From assembly GCA_011455275.1 (NCBI GenBank), contig CP015028.1, forward strand, positions 1,152,911 through 1,216,910: DNA of 64,000 nt, read 5' to 3'. Positions 1 through 11,754 of this stretch are shown in pieces. Made by a program: the position numbers and the translations under genes. Source of the DNA: Pasteurellaceae bacterium Orientalotternb1 (GTDB lineage Bacteria > Pseudomonadota > Gammaproteobacteria > Enterobacterales > Pasteurellaceae). The notes under the pieces were generated by a model that worked only from the letters and a program-made list of their open reading frames with translations, was not told the DNA's origin and made no database searches. Every line of letters starts with the position of its first letter. The stretch's first letter is position 1.

Positions 1-372
1 ATGGTGGATCGTGTGGTAGATTTTGAAGAAGGGAAATGGCTTACTGCGATTAAAAATGTAAGCGTAAATGAACCGTGTTTTACTGGACATTTTCCAGAAA
101 AACCAATTTTTCCAGGCGTATTGATTATGGAAGCATTAGCCCAATCTATGGGAATTTTGGCATTTAAAACCAGAGAATTAGAACCAGGTTCGTTATTTTA
201 TTTCGCAGGTATTGATAATGCACGCTTCAAAAAACCTGTCGTGCCAGGTGATCAAATGACACTGCACGTCGAAGTGATCAAAGAAGTTCGTGGCATTACC
301 CGTTTTACTGGCACCGCAACCGTTGATGGAAAAGTGGTCTGTGAAGCGGAATTAATGTGTGCTCGTAAATAA
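1..372 (+). CDS. fabZ: 3-hydroxyacyl-[ACP] dehydratase FabZ (5' end cut by window)
   Basis: Dehydrates 3-hydroxyacyl-ACP in type II fatty acid synthesis, in the cytoplasm. The visible 123 residues contain the hot-dog core: the GHFP motif with the catalytic His, then [12 protein letters not shown] with the catalytic Glu. FabZ is normally about 150 residues and has a conserved LPHRYPFL stretch just before VDR, so the ATG at base 1 is an internal Met (LMVDR) and about 25 residues lie upstream of the window. The stop is 20 bases before lpxA, as in the usual lpxD-fabZ-lpxA lipid A operon. Identification is secure; only the true start is unseen. Confidence 0.95.
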   Translation: MVDRVVDFEEGKWLTAIKNVSVNEPCFTGHFPEKPIFPGVLIMEALAQSMGILAFKTRELEPGSLFYFAGIDNARFKKPVVPGDQMTLHVEVIKEVRGITRFTGTATVDGKVVCEAELMCARK

Positions 373-392
373 TTTTGAGAAGGAAGATTGCT

Positions 393-1187
393 ATGCAATT
401 TATTGATTCTTCAGCAAAAATCAGCCCACTTGCAGTAATTGAAAACGGTGCAAGAATTGGTGCGAATGTTGAGATTGGTCCATTTTGTGTGATCGGAAAA
501 GACGTGAAAATTGGTGCAGGAACTAAAATTCATTCGCATGTTGTCATTCAAGGCGATACTGAAATTGGTGAAGATAACCATATTTTCCAATTTGCTAGCA
601 TCGGTGAGATCAACCAAGATCTAAAATATAATGGCGAGCCAACCAAAACCATTATCGGTAATCGCAACCGCATTCGTGAAAGCGTGACCATTCACCGTGG
701 CACAGTACAAGGCGGTGGTGTAACTAAAGTCGGCGATGATAACTTGTTTATGATCAACTGCCATATTGCTCACGACTGTTCAATCGGCAACCGTTGCATT
801 ATTGCGAACAATGGCACTCTGGCTGGGCACGTTACCTTGGACGACTTTGTGATTGTTGGAGGTATGTCAGCCATTCACCAGTTTGTCGTTATTGGCTCGC
901 ACGTAATGCTCGGTGGTGGTTCAATGGTCAGCCAAGACGTACCACCTTATGTGATGGCACAAGGCAACCACGCCCAACCATTTGGTGTAAACCTTGAAGG
1001 CTTAAAACGCCGTGGTTTTGAAAAAGCCACGATGCACGCCATTCGCAATGTGTATAAATTGATCTACCGCAGCGGCAAAACCCTTGAAGAAGCGATGCCA
1101 GAAATCGAACAATATGCGAAAACGGAAGCCGCCGTCAGCCTATTTTTAGACTTCTTCAAACGATCAACTCGTGGGATCATTCGTTAA
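393..1187 (+). CDS. lpxA: UDP-N-acetylglucosamine acyltransferase LpxA
   Basis: First enzyme of lipid A synthesis; moves the 3-hydroxyacyl chain from ACP to UDP-GlcNAc. The protein of 264 residues (family about 262) is a left-handed beta helix of hexapeptide repeats ([27 protein letters not shown] and so on), and contains INCHIAHDC, which holds the catalytic His. I chose ATG 393, preceded by GAGAAGGA, over an in-frame TTG at 375. It follows fabZ closely. lpxB, which usually comes next, is absent: a strong hairpin and a gene on the other strand follow instead. Confidence 0.97.
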   Translation: MQFIDSSAKISPLAVIENGARIGANVEIGPFCVIGKDVKIGAGTKIHSHVVIQGDTEIGEDNHIFQFASIGEINQDLKYNGEPTKTIIGNRNRIRESVTIHRGTVQGGGVTKVGDDNLFMINCHIAHDCSIGNRCIIANNGTLAGHVTLDDFVIVGGMSAIHQFVVIGSHVMLGGGSMVSQDVPPYVMAQGNHAQPFGVNLEGLKRRGFEKATMHAIRNVYKLIYRSGKTLEEAMPEIEQYAKTEAAVSLFLDFFKRSTRGIIR

Positions 1188-1208
1188 TTTGTGATTTTTT
1201 CCCCTGAT

Positions 1209-1273
1209 ACAAGCGGTCAGTTCCTTCAAATTTTTTGCAATTTGCAAAATTTTAGCAGGAACTGACCGCTTGT
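1209..1273. terminator. Bidirectional terminator made of two inverted uptake words
   Basis: A 17-base arm at 1209-1225 (ACAAGCGGTCAGTTCCT) is perfectly complementary to 1257-1273. The loop is A/T-rich and contains TTTTTTGCAA. It lies between convergent lpxA and the glycosylase gene, so it probably ends both transcripts. Each arm contains a DNA uptake word. Confidence 0.8.
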
Positions 1274-1281
1274 TGTTTATA

Positions 1282-1866
1282 TTACAAACCCGCCGTAATA
1301 AAGAAATTACGGTAGGCTTCAACTTTTTTGGCGAAGCTTAACGGGTAGGCTCTGGAGGTGGAAGGCAGGCGGTAGAGTTTGAGATTCGAGTTTGGATATG
1401 GGTAGTCGATCCATTCGTTTGTTTTGGGGGAGCTGACTTTATTCGGTAGCAATTCAAGCAAAATATCGGTGGCTTTTCCGCCTGTGGTGAATAGCCATCG
1501 GCAATGTGGCACTTGGGCGAGCATTGCGTGCAAATCAACTTTTTCCACAATGGTGAGAAATTTATCGGAGGCGTTGTCTTGTTCCCGAATGGCTTTGGTT
1601 ACGGTTGGGCAGAGGGCTATGCCTTTTTCATAGAGAAATTGCAAAATTTTGTTGGGATCAAACCGCTTGTCGTTCGGTACGATGAAATGATTCGGATTGC
1701 CAAAGAAGATTTCACCGTAAATCCGCCACATATCGTTTTGGAAATTGGGGTAGTAGAAATCCATCGAACGTTTTTCGGGCTTGGGCGGAAACGTTCCCAT
1801 CATCATTACGGTTGCGTTCGGTGGGAGAATAGGCGGGAAAGGGTGGGATTCGATTGGTTTTGACAT
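1282..1866 (-). CDS. Uracil-DNA glycosylase superfamily protein
   Basis: 194 residues with the look of the Mug/UDG-like superfamily: an early MMMGTFPP motif (the GxFPP water-activating/uracil-pocket region), then DFYYPNFQNDMWRIYGEIFFGN, and a C-terminal LPSTSRAYPLSFAKKVEAYRNF, where the SxS/SPS minor-groove loop is expected. It probably removes damaged or mismatched bases in DNA repair; the exact substrate cannot be read. An upstream in-frame Met at 1956 would add 30 residues encoded by a palindromic repeat, so ATG 1866 is preferred. It lies downstream of pntB on the same strand, but the repeat separates them. Confidence 0.7.
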   Translation of the reverse strand: MSKPIESHPFPPILPPNATVMMMGTFPPKPEKRSMDFYYPNFQNDMWRIYGEIFFGNPNHFIVPNDKRFDPNKILQFLYEKGIALCPTVTKAIREQDNASDKFLTIVEKVDLHAMLAQVPHCRWLFTTGGKATDILLELLPNKVSSPKTNEWIDYPYPNSNLKLYRLPSTSRAYPLSFAKKVEAYRNFFITAGL

Positions 1867-1876
1867 AACGTAAAAA

Positions 1877-1972
1877 GTAGGGGCGGACCTGTGTGTCCGC
1901 CCGTTTGTGATTAGCAAAATAGCGGTGAAAAATAACCGCTTGTTATGGGCGGACACACAGGTCCGCCCCTAC
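1877..1972. repeat. Nested extragenic palindrome (26-bp perfect inverted arms)
   Basis: Arm 1877-1902 starts GTAGGGGCGGACC and is the exact reverse complement of 1947-1972. Each arm is itself nearly palindromic (GGGCGGACC against TGTCCGCCC). Inside lies a smaller hairpin, AGCGGT at 1921 against ACCGCT at 1935. The 96-base unit sits between pntB and the glycosylase gene. It looks like a REP- or MITE-type extragenic element; it could also terminate or stabilise the pntB mRNA. Confidence 0.75.
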
Positions 1973-1984
1973 ATTTATCGGCAA

Positions 1985-3409
1985 TTATAAAGCCTTCAAA
2001 ATATCATCCACACGTTCTTTGGCATCGCCAAATAGCATTTGGGTATTTTCTTTGAAGAACAGTGGGTTTTGCACGCCTGCGTAGCCGACCGCCATTGAGC
2101 GTTTGAACACGACCACGTTTGCCGCTTTCCACACTTCCAGCACGGGCATTCCTGCAATTGGGCTGTTTGGATCGTCCATCGCCGCAGGGTTGACGGTGTC
2201 GTTCGCCCCGATAACAAGCACTACATCGGTTTCTGGGAAATCTTCGTTGATTTCGTCCATCTCAAGCACCACATCGTAAGGCACTTTGGCTTCCGCCAGT
2301 AACACGTTCATATGCCCTGGCAAGCGACCTGCCACAGGGTGAATACCAAAACGGACGTTCACGCCACGCTCACGCAATTTTTGGGTGATTTCTGCTACAG
2401 GATATTGAGCTTGAGCCACCGCCATTCCGTAGCCTGGGGTGATGATCACTGAACTTGCATTTTTGAGCATTTCCGCCACTTCTTCGGCCGTGGTTTCACG
2501 GTGTTCGCCTTGTTCTTCGTCAGAACTTGCCACCACATCATTACCAAAACCGCCAGCGATTACGCTGATAAATGAGCGGTTCATTGCTTTACACATAATG
2601 TAAGAAAGAATGGCACCTGAAGAACCGACTAAGGCACCTGTTACGATCAACAAGTCGTTGCTTAACATAAAGCCTGCTGCCGCAGCCGCCCAACCTGAGT
2701 AAGAGTTAAGCATTGACACTACCACTGGCATATCCGCTCCACCAATAGAAGCCACTAAATGCCAACCGAATGCAAGTGCAATTGCCGTCATGACTAATAC
2801 AGGGAAAATATTATCAGGATTATTTAAGAATACGATCATCAATAACGCAGAAATCACTAACGCCGCTAAGTTGAGTTTATGGCGATGTGGCAACATTAAG
2901 GCTTTGGAATTGATTTTGCCGTTGAGCTTGCCGAAAGCGACCACTGAACCCGTGAAAGTTACCGCCCCGATGAAGATCCCTAAAAATACTTCTACATTGT
3001 GAATGGTTGCAAGGGTCGCTTGTTCTGCTAAGAATGCGGCTTGTGCTGCGGCATCTAAGTTTACAGGCATTTCAGCAGTATGGTGTAAACCATAGCTGTT
3101 AAAGCCAACAAGCACGGCGGCTAAACCGACAAAGCTGTGTAAAATTGCCACAAGTTCGGGCATTTCGGTCATTTCCACTTTTAATGCTTTACGCACGCCG
3201 ATAAAACCACCGATCGCCATTGCCGCTAAGATCCAAATTGTACCTTTTGACTCTGGACCAAAAATGGTGGCAACGAGAGCGATTGTCATTCCGACAATAC
3301 CGTACCAGCAGCCCGCTTTGGCGGTTTCGTGTTTGGACAAGCCCGCCAAACTCATAATAAATAACAGTGCTGCAATAATGTACGCAGCTTGGACTAAACC
3401 TAAAGACAT
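1985..3409 (-). CDS. pntB: NAD(P) transhydrogenase subunit beta PntB
   Basis: Beta subunit of the proton-translocating transhydrogenase, which makes NADPH from NADH using the proton gradient across the inner membrane. 474 residues: about nine hydrophobic helices in residues 1-270, then the soluble NADP(H)-binding dIII domain ([51 protein letters not shown]). Length and motifs match E. coli PntB. Its start is 10 bases after the pntA stop, so the two form one operon. Confidence 0.97.
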   Translation of the reverse strand: MSLGLVQAAYIIAALLFIMSLAGLSKHETAKAGCWYGIVGMTIALVATIFGPESKGTIWILAAMAIGGFIGVRKALKVEMTEMPELVAILHSFVGLAAVLVGFNSYGLHHTAEMPVNLDAAAQAAFLAEQATLATIHNVEVFLGIFIGAVTFTGSVVAFGKLNGKINSKALMLPHRHKLNLAALVISALLMIVFLNNPDNIFPVLVMTAIALAFGWHLVASIGGADMPVVVSMLNSYSGWAAAAAGFMLSNDLLIVTGALVGSSGAILSYIMCKAMNRSFISVIAGGFGNDVVASSDEEQGEHRETTAEEVAEMLKNASSVIITPGYGMAVAQAQYPVAEITQKLRERGVNVRFGIHPVAGRLPGHMNVLLAEAKVPYDVVLEMDEINEDFPETDVVLVIGANDTVNPAAMDDPNSPIAGMPVLEVWKAANVVVFKRSMAVGYAGVQNPLFFKENTQMLFGDAKERVDDILKAL

Positions 3410-3419
3410 ATGCAGCTCC

Positions 3420-4949
3420 TTAACCTTTTCTGAACATCGCTAACATTCTTTGGGTCACTTTAAAGCCGCCAAAGATGTTGATACTTGCCACTAAAATCGC
3501 AATAAAGGCGAGAATGCTGATGAAAAATCCGCCTTGGGCGATTTGCAACAACGCTCCCACAATAATGATGCCCGAAATCGCATTGGTTACTGCCATTAAC
3601 GGCGTATGCAAGGCGTGGCTGACATTCCACACTACATAGTAACCGACCACGCACGACAGCACGAAAACGGTGAAGTGTGATAAGAAGGCAGACGGAGCAA
3701 CGGAGGCGAGTAACAAGAAAAGCACGCCAGCGGCTGCCATAATGCCGTATTTGAGGCGAGGATCTGCTGGTTTTTCTTCTTTTTTCACGACTTCGGCTTT
3801 TGCCGCTTGTTGTGGTTGAGCAGAAACTTTGATTGGCGGGGCAGGGAAGGTGATTTCGCCTTCACGCACCACGGTGACACCACGTAGCACCACATCATCA
3901 AAGTCGATGTTGATCTTGCCATCTTTCTCTTTACAGAGCAGTTTAAGCAAGTTCACCAAGTTTGTGCCGTAAAGTTGGGAAGATTGGGTTGGCAAGCGGC
4001 TTGGTAAATCGGTATAGCCGATGATTTTCACTTGGTTATCGGTAACCACCACTTCACCTGCTTTGGTCAGTTCGCAGTTTCCGCCTGTGGCAGCCGCCAA
4101 ATCGACAATCACCGAACCTGGTTTCATTGATTCAACCATCTCTTTGGTGATCAAACGTGGAGCAGGCTTGCCTGGGATCAATGCTGTGGTAATGATAATA
4201 TCCACTTCTTTTGCTTGTTCAGCGTAGAGGGCTAACGCACGGCGGTTGAACTCTTCCGACATCACTTTCGCATAGCCATCACCGCTGCCGCTTTCTTCTT
4301 TGAAATCAATTTCTAAGAAACTTGCCCCCATTGATTGGACTTGTTCTTTTACTTCTGGGCGAGAGTCGAACGCTCGTACAATTGCTCCAAGACTGTTCGC
4401 TGCACCGATGGCGGCTAAACCCGCTACACCTGCACCGATCACCAACACTTTTGCTGGTGGCACTTTACCCGCAGCGGTAATTTGCCCCGTAAAGAAGCTG
4501 CCAAATTCATGAGCCGCTTCCACTACCGCACGATAGCCCGCAATGTTCGCCATTGAGCTTAACGCATCAAGGGATTGGGCACGGGAAATGCGTGGCACAG
4601 CGTCCATTGCTAATACATTGATTTTCTTTGCAGAAAGTTTCGTCATCAAATCTGGATGCTGTGCTGGCCAAATAAAGCTAACCAGCGTTGCACCTTCTTT
4701 AATTTGAGCGATTTCGGCATCTGTTGGTGGATTCACTTTGAAAATGATGTCTGCATTCCAAACCGCTTTCGCATCACCAACTTTGGCACCTGCTTCAGCG
4801 TAGGCTTGGTCTTCAAAACTCGCTTTAAAGCCAGCGTCTTTTTCGATGATCACTTCAAAACCGAGTTTCAGGATTTGCTGAACCGTCTTCGGCGTTGCCG
4901 CCACACGACTTTCATTGTCCAGCAGCTCTCTTGGTACACCAATAAGCAT
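3420..4949 (-). CDS. pntA: NAD(P) transhydrogenase subunit alpha PntA
   Basis: Alpha subunit with the NAD(H)-binding dI domain. 509 residues: an alanine-dehydrogenase-like N-terminal part ([18 protein letters not shown]), a Rossmann motif [15 protein letters not shown] near residue 170, then after a charged linker (about 365-400) four transmembrane helices. ATG 4949 is preceded by TAGGAGTC. First gene of the pntAB operon, divergent from mreB. Confidence 0.97.
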   Translation of the reverse strand: MLIGVPRELLDNESRVAATPKTVQQILKLGFEVIIEKDAGFKASFEDQAYAEAGAKVGDAKAVWNADIIFKVNPPTDAEIAQIKEGATLVSFIWPAQHPDLMTKLSAKKINVLAMDAVPRISRAQSLDALSSMANIAGYRAVVEAAHEFGSFFTGQITAAGKVPPAKVLVIGAGVAGLAAIGAANSLGAIVRAFDSRPEVKEQVQSMGASFLEIDFKEESGSGDGYAKVMSEEFNRRALALYAEQAKEVDIIITTALIPGKPAPRLITKEMVESMKPGSVIVDLAAATGGNCELTKAGEVVVTDNQVKIIGYTDLPSRLPTQSSQLYGTNLVNLLKLLCKEKDGKINIDFDDVVLRGVTVVREGEITFPAPPIKVSAQPQQAAKAEVVKKEEKPADPRLKYGIMAAAGVLFLLLASVAPSAFLSHFTVFVLSCVVGYYVVWNVSHALHTPLMAVTNAISGIIIVGALLQIAQGGFFISILAFIAILVASINIFGGFKVTQRMLAMFRKG

Positions 4950-6353
<1,404 letters not shown>

Positions 6354-6364
6354 GATTTCGTCAA

Positions 6365-6384
6365 ATCGGGGCGAAAGCCCCGAT
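6365..6384 (+). terminator. GAAA-loop hairpin between mreB and mreC
   Basis: ATCGGGGC, loop GAAA, GCCCCGAT: an 8-bp GC-rich stem just after the mreB stop. There is no T-run after it; an uptake word follows directly. It may be a partial terminator or a 3'-end stabiliser that sets MreB above MreC/D, rather than a full stop. Confidence 0.5.
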
Positions 6385-6462
6385 ACAAGCGGTCAGTTTC
6401 TGCAAAAGTTTTGCAAATTGATCCTTCCTATTCAAGCCTGCTAATTTTCGTTTTCCATTTTT

Positions 6463-7506
6463 ATGAAACCAATTTTTGCAAAAGCGCCTCCCCTTGGTGT
6501 TCGTCTTGTTATTGCTATTGCACTTTCTGTCGCCTGTATTTTTTTTGACGGGCGGGGTTCTACCATGGTTCAAGTGCGTAACTTGCTTGAAACTGCAGTC
6601 GGCGGCTTATACTATTTTGCGAATACACCAAGAGTAGTATTAGACGGGGTAAGCAATAATTTTATTGATAGCCAGCGGCTAAAAATGGAAAACCAAGTTT
6701 TGCGGGAGCAGGTCAGAGAAAAGAATGCTGATCTGCTCTTGCTCGATCAACTTAAAGTTGAAAATCAACGACTGCGGTTATTGCTCAGCTCACCATTGCG
6801 TCAAGATGAATACAAAAAAGTGGCGGAAGTGCTCACCGCAGAAATGGACGCTTATCGCCAGCAAGTCATTATCAATCAAGGTAAATCAGATGGTGCTTTT
6901 GTTGGGCAGCCAATTATTGATGAACGTGGTGTGGTTGGGCAGGTGATTTCTGTTGGCGAAAAAAGTAGCCGAGTATTACTGCTAACTGATGTCACCCATG
7001 CCATTCCTGTACAGGTGTTACGTAATGATGTGCGTGGCATTGCCAGTGGTACGGGGCATAGCGAAGAGCTGATCTTAGACCATTTACCGAGAACGGTGGA
7101 TATTGCCAAAGGCGATGTGTTGGTGACTTCGGGGCTTGGTGGACATTTCCCCGAAGGTTATCCTGTTGCAGTGGTGGAAACCGTGATCAACGATGGTTCA
7201 AGCCATTTTGCACGTGTTACCGCACGCCCATTAGCGTCTTTGGATCGCTTACGTTATCTACTATTACTGTGGCCTACAAATGAAGAATTGCGTAAAGCCC
7301 AAACGATTTCGCCACAAGATGTTCGAGATGCGGTGGAGGAACGCCGTAAAAGTTTGAATCCATTAGACCGCTTACGACAAAAGAAAAAAGAACAGATAAA
7401 AGATGATGTGGAAACGCCCGTTATAGACGAGCCAACAGAAAATCCTGCTGCTGAACCCGAAAATGAGAATACCATTGAGCCAATTGACGAAGGAGTTGTG
7501 CAATGA
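6463..7506 (+). CDS. mreC: Rod shape-determining protein MreC
   Basis: Bitopic inner-membrane protein of the elongasome, linking MreB/MreD to penicillin-binding proteins. 347 residues: short cytoplasmic N-terminus, one transmembrane helix (about 12-30), a coiled coil (about 65-105, with QRLKMENQVLREQVREK) and the periplasmic beta-barrel pair (GQPIIDERGVVGQV, VQVLRNDVRGIASG, GDVLVTSGLGGHFPEGYPV). The C-terminal 60 residues are charged and probably disordered. It overlaps mreD by 4 bases. Confidence 0.95.
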   Translation: MKPIFAKAPPLGVRLVIAIALSVACIFFDGRGSTMVQVRNLLETAVGGLYYFANTPRVVLDGVSNNFIDSQRLKMENQVLREQVREKNADLLLLDQLKVENQRLRLLLSSPLRQDEYKKVAEVLTAEMDAYRQQVIINQGKSDGAFVGQPIIDERGVVGQVISVGEKSSRVLLLTDVTHAIPVQVLRNDVRGIASGTGHSEELILDHLPRTVDIAKGDVLVTSGLGGHFPEGYPVAVVETVINDGSSHFARVTARPLASLDRLRYLLLLWPTNEELRKAQTISPQDVRDAVEERRKSLNPLDRLRQKKKEQIKDDVETPVIDEPTENPAAEPENENTIEPIDEGVVQ

Positions 7507-7991
7507 GACAAAATGCAATTTTTCAACTGCTCGTGCTGATTTTTATTTTCGTCGTTGCCTTTGTATTAGAAATTATGCCGTGGCCTTTGGGGTTTCAAGG
7601 GCTACGTCCAGCGTGGGTTGCGTTAGTGCTGATTTATTGGGCATTGGCGTTACCAGATAAAATCAGCGTGGGTACTGCGTTTTTAGCTGGTATTGTGTGG
7701 GACGTTATTTTGGGGTCAATTCTTGGCATACACGCACTTGTTTTATCGGTTGCGATTTACTTTGTGGCGAAGTATCACCTAATATTACGCAATCTTTCCC
7801 TTTGGTTACAAAGTATTTTAGTGATGCTGTACATCATATTAATTCGCTTTGCTATTTTCCTTATCGAATTTATTTTGCACAGTGCAGAATTTAATGCCCA
7901 AGAGATGCTTGGGGCGGCGATAAGCGGTGTGCTTTGGCCTTGGGTTTTCTTGTTAATGCGACATATTCGCCGAGGCTTACATCTACGTTAA
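7503..7991 (+). CDS. mreD: Rod shape-determining protein MreD
   Basis: Polytopic inner-membrane partner of MreC. 162 residues with five or six hydrophobic helices and the conserved [20 protein letters not shown] segment near the N-terminus, followed by [17 protein letters not shown]. The start codon overlaps the mreC stop (ATGA), so translation is coupled. Its stop overlaps the rarA start. Confidence 0.94.
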   Translation: MRQNAIFQLLVLIFIFVVAFVLEIMPWPLGFQGLRPAWVALVLIYWALALPDKISVGTAFLAGIVWDVILGSILGIHALVLSVAIYFVAKYHLILRNLSLWLQSILVMLYIILIRFAIFLIEFILHSAEFNAQEMLGAAISGVLWPWVFLLMRHIRRGLHLR

Positions 7992-9328
7992 TGAACAGCT
8001 TATCCTTTGATTTTTCAGCAGATTTTCGCCCACTTTCGGCCCGAATGCGACCACGTACTCTTGCAGAATATGTCGGGCAATCTCATCTCATCGGTGAAGG
8101 CAAACCTCTTCGCCGAGCCATTGCCGCAGGGCATAGCCATTCAATGATTTTCTGGGGGCCACCTGGCACAGGCAAAACCACCCTAGCCGAAATTATCGCT
8201 AACGAATTAGATGCCGAAGTCGAACGCCTTTCCGCTGTCACCAGCGGCATTAAAGAGATCCGCGAAGCGATCGACAAAGCCAAACTCAACCGCCAAAGTG
8301 GCAGACGCACCTTGCTGTTTGTCGATGAAGTTCACCGTTTCAACAAAAGCCAACAAGACGCTTTTCTCCCCCACATTGAAGATGGCACTATTATTTTTAT
8401 TGGGGCGACCACCGAAAACCCGTCCTTTGAACTGAATAACGCCCTGCTTTCACGAGCCAGAATTTACATTCTCAAGCCATTACAAGCGGTCGATATTTTG
8501 AAAATTTTGCAAAATGCGATTGCCGACAAAGAGCGGGGCTTTGGCAACGAAAAACTGATTTTACAAGACGATGTGCTGAATTTACTTGCGGATTATGTTA
8601 ATGGCGATGGGCGATTTGCCTTGAATTGCTTGGAACTGATGATCGATATGGCGGAAACCTTACCACAAGGCAAACTGCTGGATAAAAACCTGCTGACCGA
8701 AGTACTCGGCGAACGGCAAGCTCGTTTTGATAAAGGCGGCGATCGCTTTTACGATCTTATTTCTGCTTTGCATAAATCAGTGCGAGGATCATCGCCCGAC
8801 GGAGCATTATATTGGTACGCTCGCATTCTTACTGCAGGTGGCGATCCACTGTATGTCGCCCGCCGCTTGCTTGCGATTGCTTCTGAAGATATTGGCAATG
8901 CTGACCCAAGAGCGATGCAAGTGGCATTGGCTGCGTGGGATTGCTACACACGAGTGGGTGCTTATGAAGGCGAACGAGCCATCGCCCAAGCGGTGATTTA
9001 TCTCGCTATCGCCCCAAAAAGTAACGCTGTTTACACCGCTTTCAATGCCGCCAAACAGCTCGCAAAAGAAGCAAAAGATTACGACGTGCCGAAACATTTA
9101 CGCAACGCCCCAACACAGTTGATGAAATCTCTCGGTTATGGCGAAGAATATCGCTATGCTCATAACGAGCCGAACGCCTATGCTGCAGGCGAAAATTACT
9201 TCCCTCCAGAGCTACAAGACACGCAATTCTACTTCCCAAGCGAACGGGGAATGGAAAAGCAGATCAAAGAAAAACTCGCATGGCTCAAGAGCTTAGACCA
9301 ACAGAGCGAATTGAAACGTTACAAATAA
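7991..9328 (+). CDS. rarA: Replication-associated recombination protein RarA (MgsA)
   Basis: Clamp-loader-like AAA+ ATPase that acts at stalled or gapped replication forks. 445 residues (family about 446). Walker A GPPGTGKT at about residues 56-63, Walker [11 protein letters not shown] near 108, sensor 1 [10 protein letters not shown], and a C-terminal tetramerisation domain ending in [15 protein letters not shown] 7991 overlaps the mreD stop by one base and gives the family N-terminus; an earlier in-frame start at 7934 lies inside mreD. An uptake word lies in the coding region near 8486. Confidence 0.95.
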   Translation: MNSLSFDFSADFRPLSARMRPRTLAEYVGQSHLIGEGKPLRRAIAAGHSHSMIFWGPPGTGKTTLAEIIANELDAEVERLSAVTSGIKEIREAIDKAKLNRQSGRRTLLFVDEVHRFNKSQQDAFLPHIEDGTIIFIGATTENPSFELNNALLSRARIYILKPLQAVDILKILQNAIADKERGFGNEKLILQDDVLNLLADYVNGDGRFALNCLELMIDMAETLPQGKLLDKNLLTEVLGERQARFDKGGDRFYDLISALHKSVRGSSPDGALYWYARILTAGGDPLYVARRLLAIASEDIGNADPRAMQVALAAWDCYTRVGAYEGERAIAQAVIYLAIAPKSNAVYTAFNAAKQLAKEAKDYDVPKHLRNAPTQLMKSLGYGEEYRYAHNEPNAYAAGENYFPPELQDTQFYFPSERGMEKQIKEKLAWLKSLDQQSELKRYK

Positions 9329-9383
9329 GACAAGCGGTCAGTTTGGCAGAATTTTTTGCAAATAGTTATTGATGGAGAGAAAG

Positions 9384-9680
9384 ATGATTACCGAATTTGC
9401 TCGTCTCAACGTAAAAGCGGGACGAGAACAGGCATTTGAAGCCGCTTTTGCCCAAGCCAAACAGATTATTTCACAGCAAGCAGGCTTTATCAGCTTGCGA
9501 TTATATCGCCATTGTGAACAGACAGGCGTTTATCAACTTGAAGTGTACTGGCAAGACATTGCTTCACACAAAGACGGTTTTAGACAGTCGGCAGACTACC
9601 AACAATGGAAAGCCTTATTGCATCATTTCTATGATCCTTTTCCAAGCGTAGAATATTTCCAACCCATTATCTCGGCATAA
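9384..9680 (+). CDS. Antibiotic biosynthesis monooxygenase (ABM) domain protein
   Basis: 98 residues forming one ABM ferredoxin-like barrel: N-terminal strand ITEFARLNVKAG, then FEAAFAQAKQII, GFISLRLYR, GVYQLEVYWQDIASH and a C-terminal helix. Proteins of this size (YgiN-like) act as quinol monooxygenases or are of unknown role; no haem ligand pattern can be assigned. ATG 9384 has GGAGAGAA in front, better than an upstream Met at 9369. Uptake words stand on both sides. Confidence 0.72.
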   Translation: MITEFARLNVKAGREQAFEAAFAQAKQIISQQAGFISLRLYRHCEQTGVYQLEVYWQDIASHKDGFRQSADYQQWKALLHHFYDPFPSVEYFQPIISA

Positions 9681-9725
9681 GCCACGCTACAAGCGGTCAG
9701 ATCCGCTTAGTTTTTTGCAAATCTA

Positions 9726-11648
9726 ATGAAAATCGAACAAAAAATTGAACACGCCTTTAGCGAATCAGGCACATTAAGTAAAAATATCAGTGGCTTTCGC
9801 CCTCGCCAAGCACAGCTTGAAATGGCACAAGCGGTGGGGCGGGCGATTCATTTTGCGGAAAGTGCGGTGATTGAAGCGGGGACGGGGACGGGCAAGACCT
9901 TTGCTTATCTCGTGCCTGCGTTGCTGTCGGGTAAAAAAACCATTGTTTCCACAGGTTCGAAAAACTTGCAAGATCAGCTCTTTAACCGTGATTTGCCAAC
10001 CATTCAAAAAGCGTTGAAATACAGTGGCAAAGTGGCGTTGCTCAAAGGTCGAGCGAATTACCTCTGCTTGGAGCGGTTGGATCAGCTGATCGCAATGGGC
10101 GTGTTGGGCGATAAATCGGTGCTTGCCGATCTCACCAAAGTGCGAAAATGGCAAACAGGGACAGCAACGGGCGATCTCAGCGAATGTATCGCCATTGCCG
10201 AAGACAGCCCGATTTTACCGCAGTTGGTCAGCACAACCGAAAGCTGTTTGGGCTCCGATTGCCCGAATTATAAGGAGTGCTATGTGGTGCAGGCACGTCG
10301 TAGAGCGATGGATGCGGACGTGGTAGTGGTGAATCATCACCTGTTTTGTGCCGATATGGCGGTCAAAGAGAGTGGCTTTGGTGAGCTGATCCCCGAAGCT
10401 GAGCTGATTATTTTTGACGAAGCCCATCAGCTGCCCGATATTGCCAGCCAATATTTCGGGCAATCACTGACTTCCCGACAGCTGTTCGATATTTGCAAAG
10501 ATTGCAACATTGTTTACCGATCGGAATTAAAGGATCTCGCCCAGCTTGGCAAAGCAGCAGATCATCTACAAAAAGTGGTGCAAGATTTCCGCTTACTGAT
10601 GGGTGAAAGTTCGATTCGGGGCAATTTGCGGGAGTTGCTGCAAAATCGCAAAGTGGTAGAAGGCTTAAATAAACTGAATGAAACTCTCGATTTTTTAAGC
10701 GAAGTGGTGAAAAAATCCCTCGGACGTTCCGAAACCTTGGACAAAATTTTCGAGCGTTTGGCGGAAGTCAAAGTGTTGCTGAAAAAATTAAGCGATACTA
10801 CCGTGGTGGGTTACTGTTATTGGTATGAAACGAATGGGCGGTCTTTTGGCTTGCACATCACACCGCTGACGGTGGCGGATAAATTTGGCGATCAGATCAA
10901 AAATCAAAAAATCGGTTGGGTGTTTACCTCGGCAACGCTGGAAGTCGGCGGGAAATTTGACCACTTCTGCCAACGGCTTGGAATTGAAAATGCCGAACAA
11001 ATGGTGCTGCAAAGCCCGTTTGATTATGCGAAACAATCTTTGCTGTGTGTACCACGTTATCTACCTGACAGTAATAAATCGCACACGCTCACGGCATTAG
11101 GGCAGCTGCTCAAACCCGTGATTGAAGCGAATAATGGTCGTTGCTTTTTGCTCTGCACGTCCTATTTTATGATGCGGGGCTTGGCGGATTTTCTGCGGGA
11201 ACACAGCTCGCTTAGCATTCTGCTGCAAGGGGAAACGAGCAAAAGCCGCTTGTTAGAAAAATTTATTGCTGAACCAAATAGTGTGCTGGTTGCTACCCAA
11301 AGTTTCTGGGAAGGGATTGATGTGCGGGGCGATGCGTTGTCGTTAGTGATTATTGACAAATTGCCGTTCGCTTCGCCAGACGATCCGCTGCTTAAAGCCC
11401 GAATGGAAGATTGCCGTTTGCAAGGCGGTGAACCGTTTAACGATATTCAAATTCCTGAAGCAGTGATTACCCTTAAACAAGGGGTAGGGCGGTTGATTCG
11501 AGATGTGACGGACAAAGGGGCGGTGATTATTTGCGATTCCCGCTTGGTGATGCGAAATTACGGAGCGACTTTCCTAAAAAGCCTTCCGCCGTCTGCCCGC
11601 ACACGAGATTTGAATAAAGTGGTGAAGTTTTTGCGAGCAAGCGGTTAG
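9726..11648 (+). CDS. yoaA: DinG-family ATP-dependent DNA helicase YoaA
   Basis: XPD-like 5'-3' helicase with an Fe-S cluster, implicated in tolerance of replication damage. 640 residues. Q-motif FRPRQAQLEMA, Walker A EAGTGTGKT (about 50-58), DEAH box IIFDEAHQ (near 232), and four cysteines for the cluster at about 113, 173, 178 and 184 (LCLERL; CLGSDCPNYKEC). C-terminal motifs FWEGIDVRGDAL and QGVGRLIR are present. Length matches E. coli YoaA. Nothing suggests the exonuclease domain found in some DinG proteins. Confidence 0.92.
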   Translation: MKIEQKIEHAFSESGTLSKNISGFRPRQAQLEMAQAVGRAIHFAESAVIEAGTGTGKTFAYLVPALLSGKKTIVSTGSKNLQDQLFNRDLPTIQKALKYSGKVALLKGRANYLCLERLDQLIAMGVLGDKSVLADLTKVRKWQTGTATGDLSECIAIAEDSPILPQLVSTTESCLGSDCPNYKECYVVQARRRAMDADVVVVNHHLFCADMAVKESGFGELIPEAELIIFDEAHQLPDIASQYFGQSLTSRQLFDICKDCNIVYRSELKDLAQLGKAADHLQKVVQDFRLLMGESSIRGNLRELLQNRKVVEGLNKLNETLDFLSEVVKKSLGRSETLDKIFERLAEVKVLLKKLSDTTVVGYCYWYETNGRSFGLHITPLTVADKFGDQIKNQKIGWVFTSATLEVGGKFDHFCQRLGIENAEQMVLQSPFDYAKQSLLCVPRYLPDSNKSHTLTALGQLLKPVIEANNGRCFLLCTSYFMMRGLADFLREHSSLSILLQGETSKSRLLEKFIAEPNSVLVATQSFWEGIDVRGDALSLVIIDKLPFASPDDPLLKARMEDCRLQGGEPFNDIQIPEAVITLKQGVGRLIRDVTDKGAVIICDSRLVMRNYGATFLKSLPPSARTRDLNKVVKFLRASG

Positions 11649-11692
11649 TTTGTGGCGATTTTTTGCAAATTTTTGCCCAAAACTGACCGCTT
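11639..11692 (+). terminator. Hairpin after yoaA (inverted uptake words)
   Basis: AAGCGGTTAGTTT (11639-11651, overlapping the yoaA stop) pairs with AAACTGACCGCTT (11680-11692). One arm has GGTT instead of GGTC, so it is a degenerate uptake word kept complementary through a G-T pair. Confidence 0.55.
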
Positions 11693-11754
11693 AACGGGCA
11701 GGTTAAAATCTGTGCCTACAAATATGATTAATCTTTAATCTTTTCGGAAAGCCT

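Noticed and set aside
1504-1863. 119-codon plus-strand frame opposite the glycosylase gene
   Set aside because: The minus-strand frame carries the GxFPP-type motifs and a conserved length; the plus frame is a shadow.
1867-1956. N-terminal extension of the glycosylase to a Met at 1956
   Set aside because: The extra 30 residues would be translated from the extragenic palindrome and do not resemble the family N-terminus.
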